From NCBI GenBank assembly GCA_965199815.1, contig CBDATE010000010.1, forward strand, positions 1-64,000: a stretch of DNA of 64,000 nt. The letters are read 5' to 3'. Position 1 is the first letter of the stretch. Each line of letters begins with the position of its first letter. The DNA comes from Azotimanducus sp965199815. Its GTDB lineage: Bacteria; Pseudomonadota; Gammaproteobacteria; Pseudomonadales; Azotimanducaceae. This document shows positions 44,483 to 52,650 of this stretch, piece after piece. The notes beneath the pieces were generated by a model. That model did no database searches. It had not been told where the DNA came from and saw only the letters and a program-made list of their open reading frames with translations. A program made the position numbers and the translations under genes.

Positions 44483-46549
44483 ATGTTCGCATCCAACTCC
44501 GGCACCATCACGCCAACCCCCTACCGGGCAACGCACAGACCGAACGCCGGGCGATTGCTGCGCGCCTGGCTTTTCGCCGTCACGCTCGCTGTTGTTGCGC
44601 TACTCATCGGCCTGGCAAGCTGGTTCCTGTTCACCGCCAAGCGCGTCGAAATTATCGTGAGCGAGTACAGCGGGGCCGCTATCGAGCGCCCCGTCGAACT
44701 GGCAATACGCGGAGGCCTGTCCCTGCCGCTGGGAAATCTCAGGCTCATCCGCCGAGGGACGTACCAAATCAGGATTACCGCCCCCGGTTATCACGATTTC
44801 GAGGATGACCTCAGCATCAAGGCAGGCTCGCGACGCTTCGAATACCGCCTGGAGCGGCTGCCCGCACAACTGAGCGTGACCTCCGAGCCGAGTGGTGCGC
44901 GCATTCGCCTGGGCGAGACCGAGCTCGGCACAACGCCTCTCTCCGATGCCCCGGCAGCGGCCGGTACCTGGTCGCTGTATGCCGAATTACCGCTCTACCG
45001 GAGTGTGGAGAAAGAGATCGAAATCGAAGGGCTGGACTTGCCGCAGCAACTGCACATCGAACTTGATCCGGACTTCGCGCGTGTCAGCCTGAGCACGATT
45101 CCGAGCGGTGCCGAGGTGCTGGTGGATCGGGAAGTACGCGGCATCACGCCGCTGGAACTCGACCTTGCGTCGGGGACACACACCGTCCTCTTGCGCAAGA
45201 GCGGCTATGCGCCGAGGTCCGAGCGGCTCGAAGTTGTCGCCAATCAGGCACAGGAATTGCGTGACCTGCGTCTGACCAGGGCATCCGCGCGACTGCGCGT
45301 GGAGACCACTCCCGAGGGCGCAGTGGTGTTTCTGGGCGACGACTATCAGGGACTGTCTCCCTTGAACCTGAGCCTGGCACCGGAACGAACTCAACGCCTG
45401 CGCGTACGCAAGATCGGCTACGAGGATGCCGAGCGCAGCCTCACGCCCTCACCCGGCAGCAACGAGACGATTCGCGTCGAGCTGGTCCGTTCGCTCGGCG
45501 CGGTGGTGGTGCAGGTCTCACCCGGAGATGCCGAACTTTTCGTGGACGGAAGCAAGACCCCACAGGCCAATACCCGCCTGGAACTCTCGGCCGAGCCGCA
45601 TCGCCTGGAGTTTCGTCGTCTCGGCTACGAACCCGTGGTGCGCGAAGTGCTGCCGAGACCCGGCTTCACGCAGCGTATTGAAGTGCGCATGCTGACGCTC
45701 GAAGACGCGCGCATCGCCAGGCTCAAGCCGGAAATCACCACAGCAGCCAATCACAGGCTGGTGCTTCTCCAGCCCACGACCATCGAACTCGGTGCCTCCC
45801 GGCGCGAGGCCGGACGGCGCGCCAACGAAGTGCTGCGCGAGGTGCCGCTCACGCGCGAGTTCTATCTCGCCACTACCGAGGTCACCAACGCCGAGTTTCG
45901 TGCCTTCGCTTCCGGCCATCAGTCGGGCACACATGCCGGACATTCGCTCGACGGCGACACGCAACCAGTGGTCAACATCAGTTGGCAGGATGCCGCGCGC
46001 TATTGCAACTGGCTGTCCGAGCAGGACGGCCTGACACCCGTGTACACAGTGCGCGGGGCGAATGTCGAAGGCTGGGACATGCGCCGAAGCGGCTATCGGC
46101 TACCGACCGAGGCCGAGTGGGCCTGGGCGGCCCGCTATCAGGGAGATGCACAGCCGCTGCTGAGAATGCCCTGGGGCGATGCCGCGAAACCCCCGGAACG
46201 GCACGGAAACTACGCCGACACCTCGGCCACCTATGTCGTCAGCCGGGTGATTTTCGGCTACAACGACAATCACATTGTCAGTGCGCCCGTGGCCAGCTTT
46301 GCCGCCAATCAGCACGGACTGTTTGATATGGGCGGGAATGTCGCCGAGTGGGTACAGGACTTCTACGAACAATCGCCGACTCGCCAGCAGCCGCCGGATG
46401 CCACGGGCCCGGACGAGGGGGAGTACCATGTCATACGAGGTTCGAGCTGGATGCATGGCTCCGTCAGTGACCTGCGACTTTCCTACAGAGACTATGGCGA
46501 GGATGGCCGCTCCGACCTCGGCTTTCGCATTGCCAGGTACGTAAACTGA
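44483..46549 (+). CDS. PEGA-repeat protein with SUMF1 (FGE-like) domain
   Basis: 688 aa. One N-terminal membrane helix (about 32-52), then several PEGA-type repeats (VTSEPSGARIRLGETELGTTP, IPSGAEVLVDREVRGITPLEL, TPEGAVVFLGDDYQGLSPL). From about residue 430 comes a sulfatase-modifying-factor-type domain: EVPLTREFYLATTEVTNAEF, WQDAARYCNWLSEQ, RLPTEAEWAWAARY, LFDMGGNVAEWVQDFYE and VIRGSSWMHG. The catalytic cysteines of true formylglycine-generating enzymes are not seen, so it is probably a binding or otherwise altered enzyme domain. Periplasmic. Confidence 0.82.
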   Translation: MFASNSGTITPTPYRATHRPNAGRLLRAWLFAVTLAVVALLIGLASWFLFTAKRVEIIVSEYSGAAIERPVELAIRGGLSLPLGNLRLIRRGTYQIRITAPGYHDFEDDLSIKAGSRRFEYRLERLPAQLSVTSEPSGARIRLGETELGTTPLSDAPAAAGTWSLYAELPLYRSVEKEIEIEGLDLPQQLHIELDPDFARVSLSTIPSGAEVLVDREVRGITPLELDLASGTHTVLLRKSGYAPRSERLEVVANQAQELRDLRLTRASARLRVETTPEGAVVFLGDDYQGLSPLNLSLAPERTQRLRVRKIGYEDAERSLTPSPGSNETIRVELVRSLGAVVVQVSPGDAELFVDGSKTPQANTRLELSAEPHRLEFRRLGYEPVVREVLPRPGFTQRIEVRMLTLEDARIARLKPEITTAANHRLVLLQPTTIELGASRREAGRRANEVLREVPLTREFYLATTEVTNAEFRAFASGHQSGTHAGHSLDGDTQPVVNISWQDAARYCNWLSEQDGLTPVYTVRGANVEGWDMRRSGYRLPTEAEWAWAARYQGDAQPLLRMPWGDAAKPPERHGNYADTSATYVVSRVIFGYNDNHIVSAPVASFAANQHGLFDMGGNVAEWVQDFYEQSPTRQQPPDATGPDEGEYHVIRGSSWMHGSVSDLRLSYRDYGEDGRSDLGFRIARYVN

Positions 46550-46842
46550 TGGTCAACACAGGATTCGCATTCATGTTGGGCGTGGCGTTCAGCAGCCTGC
46601 TCCTGATAACGCCTGTGTCGCTGCGGGCGCAGACGCAAGATCAGGATCAACAAACGGTACCGGGCGCGGTTATTGCGCCGCAACCTGCAGGAGATGATGA
46701 AATCGATCCGGCAGGCGAGCCGCAGGAGGACGATGAGGACAGCACGGCTCAGCAACAGGCCCCTGCAGTGCTGATCGAAGATATTATCCCCTCCGAGATG
46801 ATCTCGGAGGATCTGGCGGTGGACTTTCCGATAGACATATGA
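46549..46842 (+). CDS. Small acidic exported protein
   Basis: 97 aa. A signal peptide (FAFMLGVAFSSLLLITPVSLRA) is followed by a disordered acidic Gln/Pro-rich stretch, ending in a hydrophobic-acidic tail (VLIEDIIPSEMISEDLAVDF). The start overlaps the upstream stop and the stop overlaps the ExbB-like start, so it is fully embedded in the operon. No family recognised. Confidence 0.6.
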   Translation: MVNTGFAFMLGVAFSSLLLITPVSLRAQTQDQDQQTVPGAVIAPQPAGDDEIDPAGEPQEDDEDSTAQQQAPAVLIEDIIPSEMISEDLAVDFPIDI

Positions 46843-47639
46843 AGTCAACCACACGCACAGAACTGCTCTTCCAGGTCAGCGCACTGGTGATTTGTGCGCT
46901 TCTGGTGCATCTGGTGTATGTGATCCTCATTCGCCCGAGCGCCGATGCCATACTCGAATCGCAAGCCGCCCTGGCGGCCGCCGGGCAGATGGTCGATACC
47001 CCCAGATCCATCTACGTCATATTGCGCGACTTCGAGCAGGAGGCGTGCTTCATTCTCATGTTCTGGTCTTTCGCCATCATGGGATTCAAGGCCAGAATCG
47101 CTCTTGCGGAGCGTTCGCTGCTCGCTCAGGATCTGATCGGCGTGGTAGAAGGCGTGAGCATCCTGCCCGGCGATTCGCGCAAGTTTCTGCGCCCACTCGA
47201 AGCCCTGCCGGGACAGCAGCGCGAAGCACTCCTGACGCGCGCGCTCATGGCCGCTCTGAGTCGCTTTGCCTCGACGCGAAACGTGCAGGATGTATCCGAA
47301 TCCATGCGCTCGATTTGCGAAAGCGAGGCCGAGCGCCTGGACAGCGAACTCGCCATGGTGCGTTATATCGCCTGGGCGATTCCCTCCATCGGCTTTATCG
47401 GCACGGTGCGCGGCATTGGCGAAGCTCTGGGGCAGGCGTACAAGGCGGTCGAGGGAGATATTGCCGGGGTCACGGCATCACTCGGGGTGGCATTCAACTC
47501 CACATTTACTGCCCTGCTCATCAGCATTCTGGTGATGTTCTTTGTCTATCAGTTGCAGCTCGTACAGGAACGACTGGTGCTTGATGCCCAGCGCTACTGC
47601 GATGAGCGGCTGATTCGTCACATGACCGTTCGTGAGTGA
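46839..47639 (+). CDS. ExbB/TolQ/MotA-type proton channel
   Basis: 266 aa. Inner-membrane protein with a first helix (about 11-31), a second (about 69-85, FILMFWSFAIMGFKARIAL), a cytoplasmic middle, and the conserved double-helix core: WAIPSIGFIGTVRGIGEALG, then GVTASLGVAFNSTFTALLIS. These match the MotA/TolQ/ExbB family, which channels protons to drive a partner. The likely partners are the two VWA proteins downstream. Start overlaps the previous gene. Confidence 0.85.
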   Translation: MKSTTRTELLFQVSALVICALLVHLVYVILIRPSADAILESQAALAAAGQMVDTPRSIYVILRDFEQEACFILMFWSFAIMGFKARIALAERSLLAQDLIGVVEGVSILPGDSRKFLRPLEALPGQQREALLTRALMAALSRFASTRNVQDVSESMRSICESEAERLDSELAMVRYIAWAIPSIGFIGTVRGIGEALGQAYKAVEGDIAGVTASLGVAFNSTFTALLISILVMFFVYQLQLVQERLVLDAQRYCDERLIRHMTVRE

Positions 47640-49056
47640 GCCACGGGTGACTGCCAGACCCACCCTGAAAGTGCTTGATCTCAACGACTGGGAGCTTTCC
47701 CTGTACGGCGAGCGGGAACCCGGAGGCGCGTGGGAACTGGCAGTACAGGCACCCGGCTTTGCCATGATCGATGGCAAGAACATCCACTTCGGCGAACAGG
47801 CGATGCAGACGCACCGGCGCACACCGCTTGGCTCGTACGCCGCCTACTGGCATCGAATGGACGCATCGCCCCTGCGCTCGCGCAATCGTGAAGTGCGTAC
47901 CGGTGCCGACCTGGTCTTCCATCAGCTCAGGTGCCTGATTGCCGAGAGCGAGGGTTCGGGGAGCACGGGAAGGGGAGATGTCTCCGCGTCGCGGACAGTG
48001 ATCACGGTGCCAAGCCACTACAGCAAGGATCAGCTCGCAGTACTGCTCGGCATTATCGAGCAGACGAACATTGCGCCGGTCGCGATGGTCGATAGCCTGA
48101 TCGCAGCCGGGGCCACGGACCCGGCGGACTTCATCATCGATCTGTCGTTGCACCAGATGACCATCGTCCGCTCCGAGGTCTCGCCCGAGCTGGTGAAACG
48201 CGTGACGGTGGAATCGGTACCGGACGGCGGCTTGCTGCCACTCCTCGATGCCTGGCTGGCGCGCATTGCCGACGAGTTCGTGCGCGAGACGCGGTTTGAT
48301 CCGCTGCGCATCGCCGACACGGAACAGCAGCTCTGGTCGCATCTCTACGCCTGGCTGAGCGGCGAAGTGAGCGCGCGGGACCACGGGCTGCATCTCGAGG
48401 TCAGCAACAGCTCCGGGCATTGGCACGTGAACTTTGATACCCGCGAGCTGGAGCGCATGACCGCGAAGCTGGTGCAGGACGCGGTGGCACTGTGCGCCGA
48501 GGTCGAGGATGCCGCGCTGCGAGTCAGTGCGCGCGCGGCGCGCATACCGGGGCTCGTCAAGGGTATTCGCGAGGCCGGGATCAGGAACTGCGCGACGCTC
48601 GCCGCGGATGCCGTCGTCAGGGGCATCGCGGGCAATGCGGATGTGCCTGGACAGGACAGCCAGGCGGGCATCAGATTCATGACGGCTCTCGAGACGGTGG
48701 AGAACGACGCGACGGCTGCCGGGCTGAATGCGGGGACACACACCGACATGGGTGACATGGGTGCGGGGACACACGACAAAAGCGACGGGGACACACACCG
48801 CCCAGGCGAAACGCGCCCATCGGCACCCACGCATCTGGTCTATGCCGGCGCGGCCTACGAAGTGCCCGACGGAGCCGAACTGACCACGCTGATCAGCGCA
48901 TTTCCGGAGAGCGACTCATATCGTCTGGTCAAGACAGCTGATGCCATTCACTTCTACCGCATCGGCGAGGATGCCGAAGAGCCGGTGCAATCGCTCGGCT
49001 GCGGAGAGGTCTTTGCCACGGACGGCGGCAACCTCCTGGCCATCAGGCTCGCGTGA
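47632..49056 (+). CDS. Hsp70/actin-fold (ASKHA) ATPase-like protein
   Basis: 474 aa, no signal peptide, so cytoplasmic. The order resembles Hsp70: phosphate-1-like LKVLDLNDWELSLYGE, then VITVPSHYSKDQLAVLLGII and VAMVDSLIAAGA (Hsp70 'NEPTAAAL' position), phosphate-2-like ADFIIDLSLHQMTIVR, and adenosine-like ARIPGLVKGIREAG. The second half has a Thr/Asp-rich spacer and a small beta C-terminal domain. The key residues are not fully canonical, so ATPase activity is uncertain. Start GTG 47632 overlaps the channel stop; GTG 47647 is an alternative. Confidence 0.6.
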   Translation: MSEPRVTARPTLKVLDLNDWELSLYGEREPGGAWELAVQAPGFAMIDGKNIHFGEQAMQTHRRTPLGSYAAYWHRMDASPLRSRNREVRTGADLVFHQLRCLIAESEGSGSTGRGDVSASRTVITVPSHYSKDQLAVLLGIIEQTNIAPVAMVDSLIAAGATDPADFIIDLSLHQMTIVRSEVSPELVKRVTVESVPDGGLLPLLDAWLARIADEFVRETRFDPLRIADTEQQLWSHLYAWLSGEVSARDHGLHLEVSNSSGHWHVNFDTRELERMTAKLVQDAVALCAEVEDAALRVSARAARIPGLVKGIREAGIRNCATLAADAVVRGIAGNADVPGQDSQAGIRFMTALETVENDATAAGLNAGTHTDMGDMGAGTHDKSDGDTHRPGETRPSAPTHLVYAGAAYEVPDGAELTTLISAFPESDSYRLVKTADAIHFYRIGEDAEEPVQSLGCGEVFATDGGNLLAIRLA

Positions 49057-49057
49057 C

Positions 49058-50137
49058 ATGGCGCGCAGGAAGCTGTCAACTTTCTCCATGTCCTTCCTGG
49101 ACGTGATGTCCTGCGGGCTCGGTGCCGTCGTGCTCATGTTCTTCATCCTCAATCACGAGAGCATTCAGGCGTTTGCCGAAGACAATGAAGTCCTGCTCGC
49201 AGAAATACGGCGACTCGATTTCCTCTCGCAGGAAAGCGACATGAGCCTGTCCGATCTCGAAAGCGCCATCGCCGAGATCGAACAGCAACTCGAGCAGACG
49301 CGCGCCTCGAAGGAGCAGCTCACGGAAACGGCGGAGCGCGATCAGGAGTCCCTGCAGCGCATCACTTCCGGCCTCGCGGCAGAAGAGTCGCGCGTCGAGA
49401 CCCTGGCGAGACAGGTCGAAGCGCAAAAACAACAAGTGGAAGCCCTCGAGCGGGATGCACAGGATGGCGGCGGCACTTCACTGCGCGAACTCGAAGGCGA
49501 AGGCAGCCGCCAGTACCTGTCCGGCATACGCATGGACGGTCGGCGCATCGTGGTCGCCATAGACACCTCGGCGAGCATGCTCGATGAAACTCTGCTGAAC
49601 GCGATACGCAGGAAGAACATGCCCGCCGAGCAGCGCCGGACATCCGACAAGTGGATGCGCACAGTGCGCACCGCGAACTGGATTGCCGCCTCGCTCCCGC
49701 TGGAGAGCCAGTTCGAATTGATCGTGTTCGCAGAAACAGCGCAGGCAATCCTGGGCGAAGCTCGCTGGCGACCCAGCGCAACCGGCGATCATCTGCAACG
49801 CGCCTTCGACGCACTCGAAGAGATTGCCCCCGAGGGCGGCACCAACCTGGCCGCGCTGATGGATGTGCTGGACAGCCTGTCTCCGAAACCGGACCGCGTA
49901 TTTCTGGTGACTGACGGGCTGCCGACCCTCGGCCGCCGTACACCTCGGCGCAATACCATATCGGCGCGTGAGCGGCTGGAGTTATTCCTCGATGCCGTCA
50001 ATCGCGTGACCCCCGGTATGGCGTTCAATATCATCCTGCTCCCGCTTGAAGGAGACAACGCGGCGGCCGGTGCTTACTGGGAACTCGCGCGCAATACCGG
50101 CGGCTCCTTCCTGTCACCATCGGTGGACTGGCCATGA
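49058..50137 (+). CDS. VWA protein with ExbD-like N-terminal helix (1)
   Basis: 359 aa. Residues about 8-30 (FSMSFLDVMSCGLGAVVLMFF) form one membrane helix with the F-L-D-V-M arrangement of ExbD/TolR, whose Asp binds the proton. Next is a coiled-coil periplasmic stalk (about 40-150), then a von Willebrand A domain with MIDAS VVAIDTSASM and the second metal loop VTDGLPT. It probably assembles with the ExbB-like channel and transmits motion to the periplasmic VWA. ATG 49058 is one base after the previous stop. Confidence 0.8.
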   Translation: MARRKLSTFSMSFLDVMSCGLGAVVLMFFILNHESIQAFAEDNEVLLAEIRRLDFLSQESDMSLSDLESAIAEIEQQLEQTRASKEQLTETAERDQESLQRITSGLAAEESRVETLARQVEAQKQQVEALERDAQDGGGTSLRELEGEGSRQYLSGIRMDGRRIVVAIDTSASMLDETLLNAIRRKNMPAEQRRTSDKWMRTVRTANWIAASLPLESQFELIVFAETAQAILGEARWRPSATGDHLQRAFDALEEIAPEGGTNLAALMDVLDSLSPKPDRVFLVTDGLPTLGRRTPRRNTISARERLELFLDAVNRVTPGMAFNIILLPLEGDNAAAGAYWELARNTGGSFLSPSVDWP

Positions 50138-51141
50138 TGAAACGCAGGGAAAACGAAGACTTTGGCATGCCGTTTCTGGCCATGATCTGTTGTGGATTCG
50201 GTGGCCTGCTGCTGCTCCTGATGGTGGCCGAGACCTCGGAGACGCGCATCAACGAACAATCCGTAATCGACCTTGAAGCCCGCGTCAACATGATGCGCGA
50301 TGCCCTGCTCGATTCGCGCCGCGACTCTGACCAGGCCAAACTGACCTTCTCCGACATGCAGTCGGAACTCGACCGGGAGTCGCGAGCGCTTCGCGACTTG
50401 CGCGCACGCATCGCGAGAATCGAGCAGGAGCTCGAGGCAGCGGACGAGCAGGCATATCAACTTGCCGAACAGGCGCGCGGTCTGGCGAAGGCGCGCCAGT
50501 CCCTGACTGAAGAGATGCTGGCGCTTCAGGTGACAGGCGGAATCACCGGCACGAACGCCATCGGCGGCATCACCGCCGACAGTCAATACATCATCTTCGT
50601 CATCGACACCTCGGGCAGCATGTTCAGCTACGCCTGGGAGGGGGTGCGACGCAAGGTGGGAGAGGTGCTGGCGGTGTACCCGGAAGTCAGGGGCATTCAG
50701 GTGATGAATGATATGGGGGACTACATGTTCCGCAGCTTTGCCGGGCGCTGGATGCCGGACTCTCCGACCGTGCGCAGGCAGATAGTTGACCGACTGTCAT
50801 CCTGGAATCCGTTCTCCAATTCAAGCCCGGTCGAGGGTATTCAACGTGCGATTTCCACCTTCTTCGACCCCGAACTGGAGATTTCCATTTATGTGTTCGG
50901 AGACGACTTTCAACAAAACAATTCCATCCAGGGAGTTGTCGATGCCGTGGACCGGGCCAATCGCGAGAGTCAGGAAACGGGCCGTCGCCGGGTGCGCATT
51001 CACGCTGTGGGCTTTCCCGTGCTCTTTCAGCCAGACGCTCCGCAACAAGCGCGCATCAGCGCGTACAGGTTCGCCGCGCTGATGCGCGAATTGACGCAGC
51101 GAAACCTCGGTGCCTTTGTCGGCTCTTCGGAATTGCAATAG
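50134..51141 (+). CDS. VWA protein with ExbD-like N-terminal helix (2)
   Basis: 335 aa, a paralogue-like partner of the preceding gene. The N-terminal helix (FGMPFLAMICCGFGGLLLLLM) aligns with the first one, but Asp is replaced by Ala (FLAM), so it could not bind a proton there. A coiled-coil region (about 40-130) and a VWA domain with MIDAS FVIDTSGSM follow. The start overlaps the previous stop (ATGA). The pair may be asymmetric subunits of the same complex. Confidence 0.78.
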   Translation: MMKRRENEDFGMPFLAMICCGFGGLLLLLMVAETSETRINEQSVIDLEARVNMMRDALLDSRRDSDQAKLTFSDMQSELDRESRALRDLRARIARIEQELEAADEQAYQLAEQARGLAKARQSLTEEMLALQVTGGITGTNAIGGITADSQYIIFVIDTSGSMFSYAWEGVRRKVGEVLAVYPEVRGIQVMNDMGDYMFRSFAGRWMPDSPTVRRQIVDRLSSWNPFSNSSPVEGIQRAISTFFDPELEISIYVFGDDFQQNNSIQGVVDAVDRANRESQETGRRRVRIHAVGFPVLFQPDAPQQARISAYRFAALMRELTQRNLGAFVGSSELQ

Positions 51142-51170
51142 AGTGTGCCCATACATGGAGTGCGCCCATA

Positions 51171-51860
51171 ATGCCCCGATTCGGAAAATTCAACATGGCT
51201 TCAGTGCGGGTTGTCGGCCTCCTGATGCTGGCGGGCCTCATCACAGCCTGTGGCGGCGCGCAGGTACAGATGCAAAGCAGCTATCCCCCGCCGCTGGTGC
51301 AACCGGTGCCGGTACATGTCGGCCTGCTGACCGATGATGCGTTCGCGAACTATCAGCACACGGAATCCATCGAGGGGTTCGGCGACTGGAGTGTGCTGGT
51401 CGGCAGCGATCAGCAACACATGTTCGAGCAAACCATGCGCGGACTCTTCGCCCGATTCTCGCAGGTGAGCGGCATCGGCCAGACGGCGATGGGCGCTGAA
51501 CTCATCATCAAGCCAGAGGTCGATACGTTCGAGATCAGCATTCCCGGACAGTCGCAAACCGAGTTTTTCGAGGTTCGCATCGTGTATCAGATACAACTTC
51601 TCGAAACGCAGGGGCAGGAGGTGGTCAATTGGACACTGTCTGCTTATGGCCGCTCCGATGTGCGCAACTTCCGCAGCCTCACGGGTTCGAACTCCGGGGC
51701 CGCACTGGCGGCCGCCACCAGAACGGCACTGCGGGATGCGTCAGCCCTGATCGCGCGCCAGCTTCCGCTCCTGCCGGAGATGAAAACCTGGTTGGCGGAA
51801 CGCGCGCGTCGCGGCGAATCATCTGCTGGCGAGGTATCCGGCGAGGCGACCGGCGAATAG
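51171..51860 (+). CDS. Lipoprotein of unknown function, envelope cluster
   Basis: About 229 aa. Signal LLMLAGLITAC with lipobox ITAC. The body is an alpha/beta domain (VHVGLLTDDAFANYQH, ELIIKPEVDTFEIS, FFEVRIVYQIQLLETQGQEV), similar in flavour to LPS-assembly or LptE-type outer-membrane lipoproteins, but unassigned. The start may be 51171 or 51195. It follows the second VWA gene by 29 bases. Confidence 0.6.
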   Translation: MPRFGKFNMASVRVVGLLMLAGLITACGGAQVQMQSSYPPPLVQPVPVHVGLLTDDAFANYQHTESIEGFGDWSVLVGSDQQHMFEQTMRGLFARFSQVSGIGQTAMGAELIIKPEVDTFEISIPGQSQTEFFEVRIVYQIQLLETQGQEVVNWTLSAYGRSDVRNFRSLTGSNSGAALAAATRTALRDASALIARQLPLLPEMKTWLAERARRGESSAGEVSGEATGE

Positions 51861-51966
51861 CCCGCCCACGGGCCTCCCCGTCACGGTGTGTGTCGCCTTC
51901 GCTTGACGAAGGGCGTACTATCTACCATCATCGTTGCAAGCGTCGGGTCGTCCCCGGAAGGTACTG

Positions 51967-52626
51967 ATGAGAAGATTTCTGTGCATCGCCTGTCTTGCCG
52001 GGATCATGACAACCCTGACGGGCTGCGTCACCTCGAGCGTTCAAATCATCAGGGAGGGCGACACCGGCATTGACGGGCAGGATGCCGTGGTGGTACTTGG
52101 CAAGAGTCAGCAGACCGCCGGCCACGAAACCGAGATCGAGTATATCGGCTGCGTCGGACGCTCCCTGCTACGCGCCGACACACCGTTTCAGGTGATTTCC
52201 CAGAACGATTTCAAGGATATGACCTTCCCCTGGTTCGAACCCCGCTTTGCGCCGCGGGAGGTCAGCGAATTCAGTGCTCTCATTGAAGAACCCATGTTGC
52301 GTCAGCGTATGGAGTCTCTCAGTGTGCGCTACATTGTCTGGATTGAAGGCACCACGGAAAACACGGGGTCGGGCGGTGGCATGACCTGCGCGGCATCACC
52401 CGCCGGGGCAGGATGCTTCGGCTTCGTGCGCTGGGACAAGTCCTCGCAATACGAAGCCTCCATCTGGGATGTCAGGAACAACACGACCGTCGGCAAGATC
52501 AGCGCTCAGGCCTCGGGCACATCATTCATGCCCGCCGTAATCGTGCCTGTGCCCATGATTGCGCCGGTGCAGTCAAACGCCTGCAACCAGATGGCTGATC
52601 AGATCGGGGAGTTTCTTGCCGGGTGA
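51967..52626 (+). CDS. Lipoprotein of unknown function, end of cluster
   Basis: 219 aa. Signal LCIACLAGIMTTLTGC with lipobox LTGC; ATG 51967 has GGAAGG upstream. Several cysteines (IEYIGCVGRSLL, GMTCAASPAGAGCFGF) could form disulfides in the periplasm. It is 106 bases after the previous gene and convergent with hppA (25 bases apart). No family recognised; it may be a separate transcript. Confidence 0.6.
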   Translation: MRRFLCIACLAGIMTTLTGCVTSSVQIIREGDTGIDGQDAVVVLGKSQQTAGHETEIEYIGCVGRSLLRADTPFQVISQNDFKDMTFPWFEPRFAPREVSEFSALIEEPMLRQRMESLSVRYIVWIEGTTENTGSGGGMTCAASPAGAGCFGFVRWDKSSQYEASIWDVRNNTTVGKISAQASGTSFMPAVIVPVPMIAPVQSNACNQMADQIGEFLAG

Positions 52627-52650
52627 AGGGGCGGTCGAGGTTGTCGAAGC

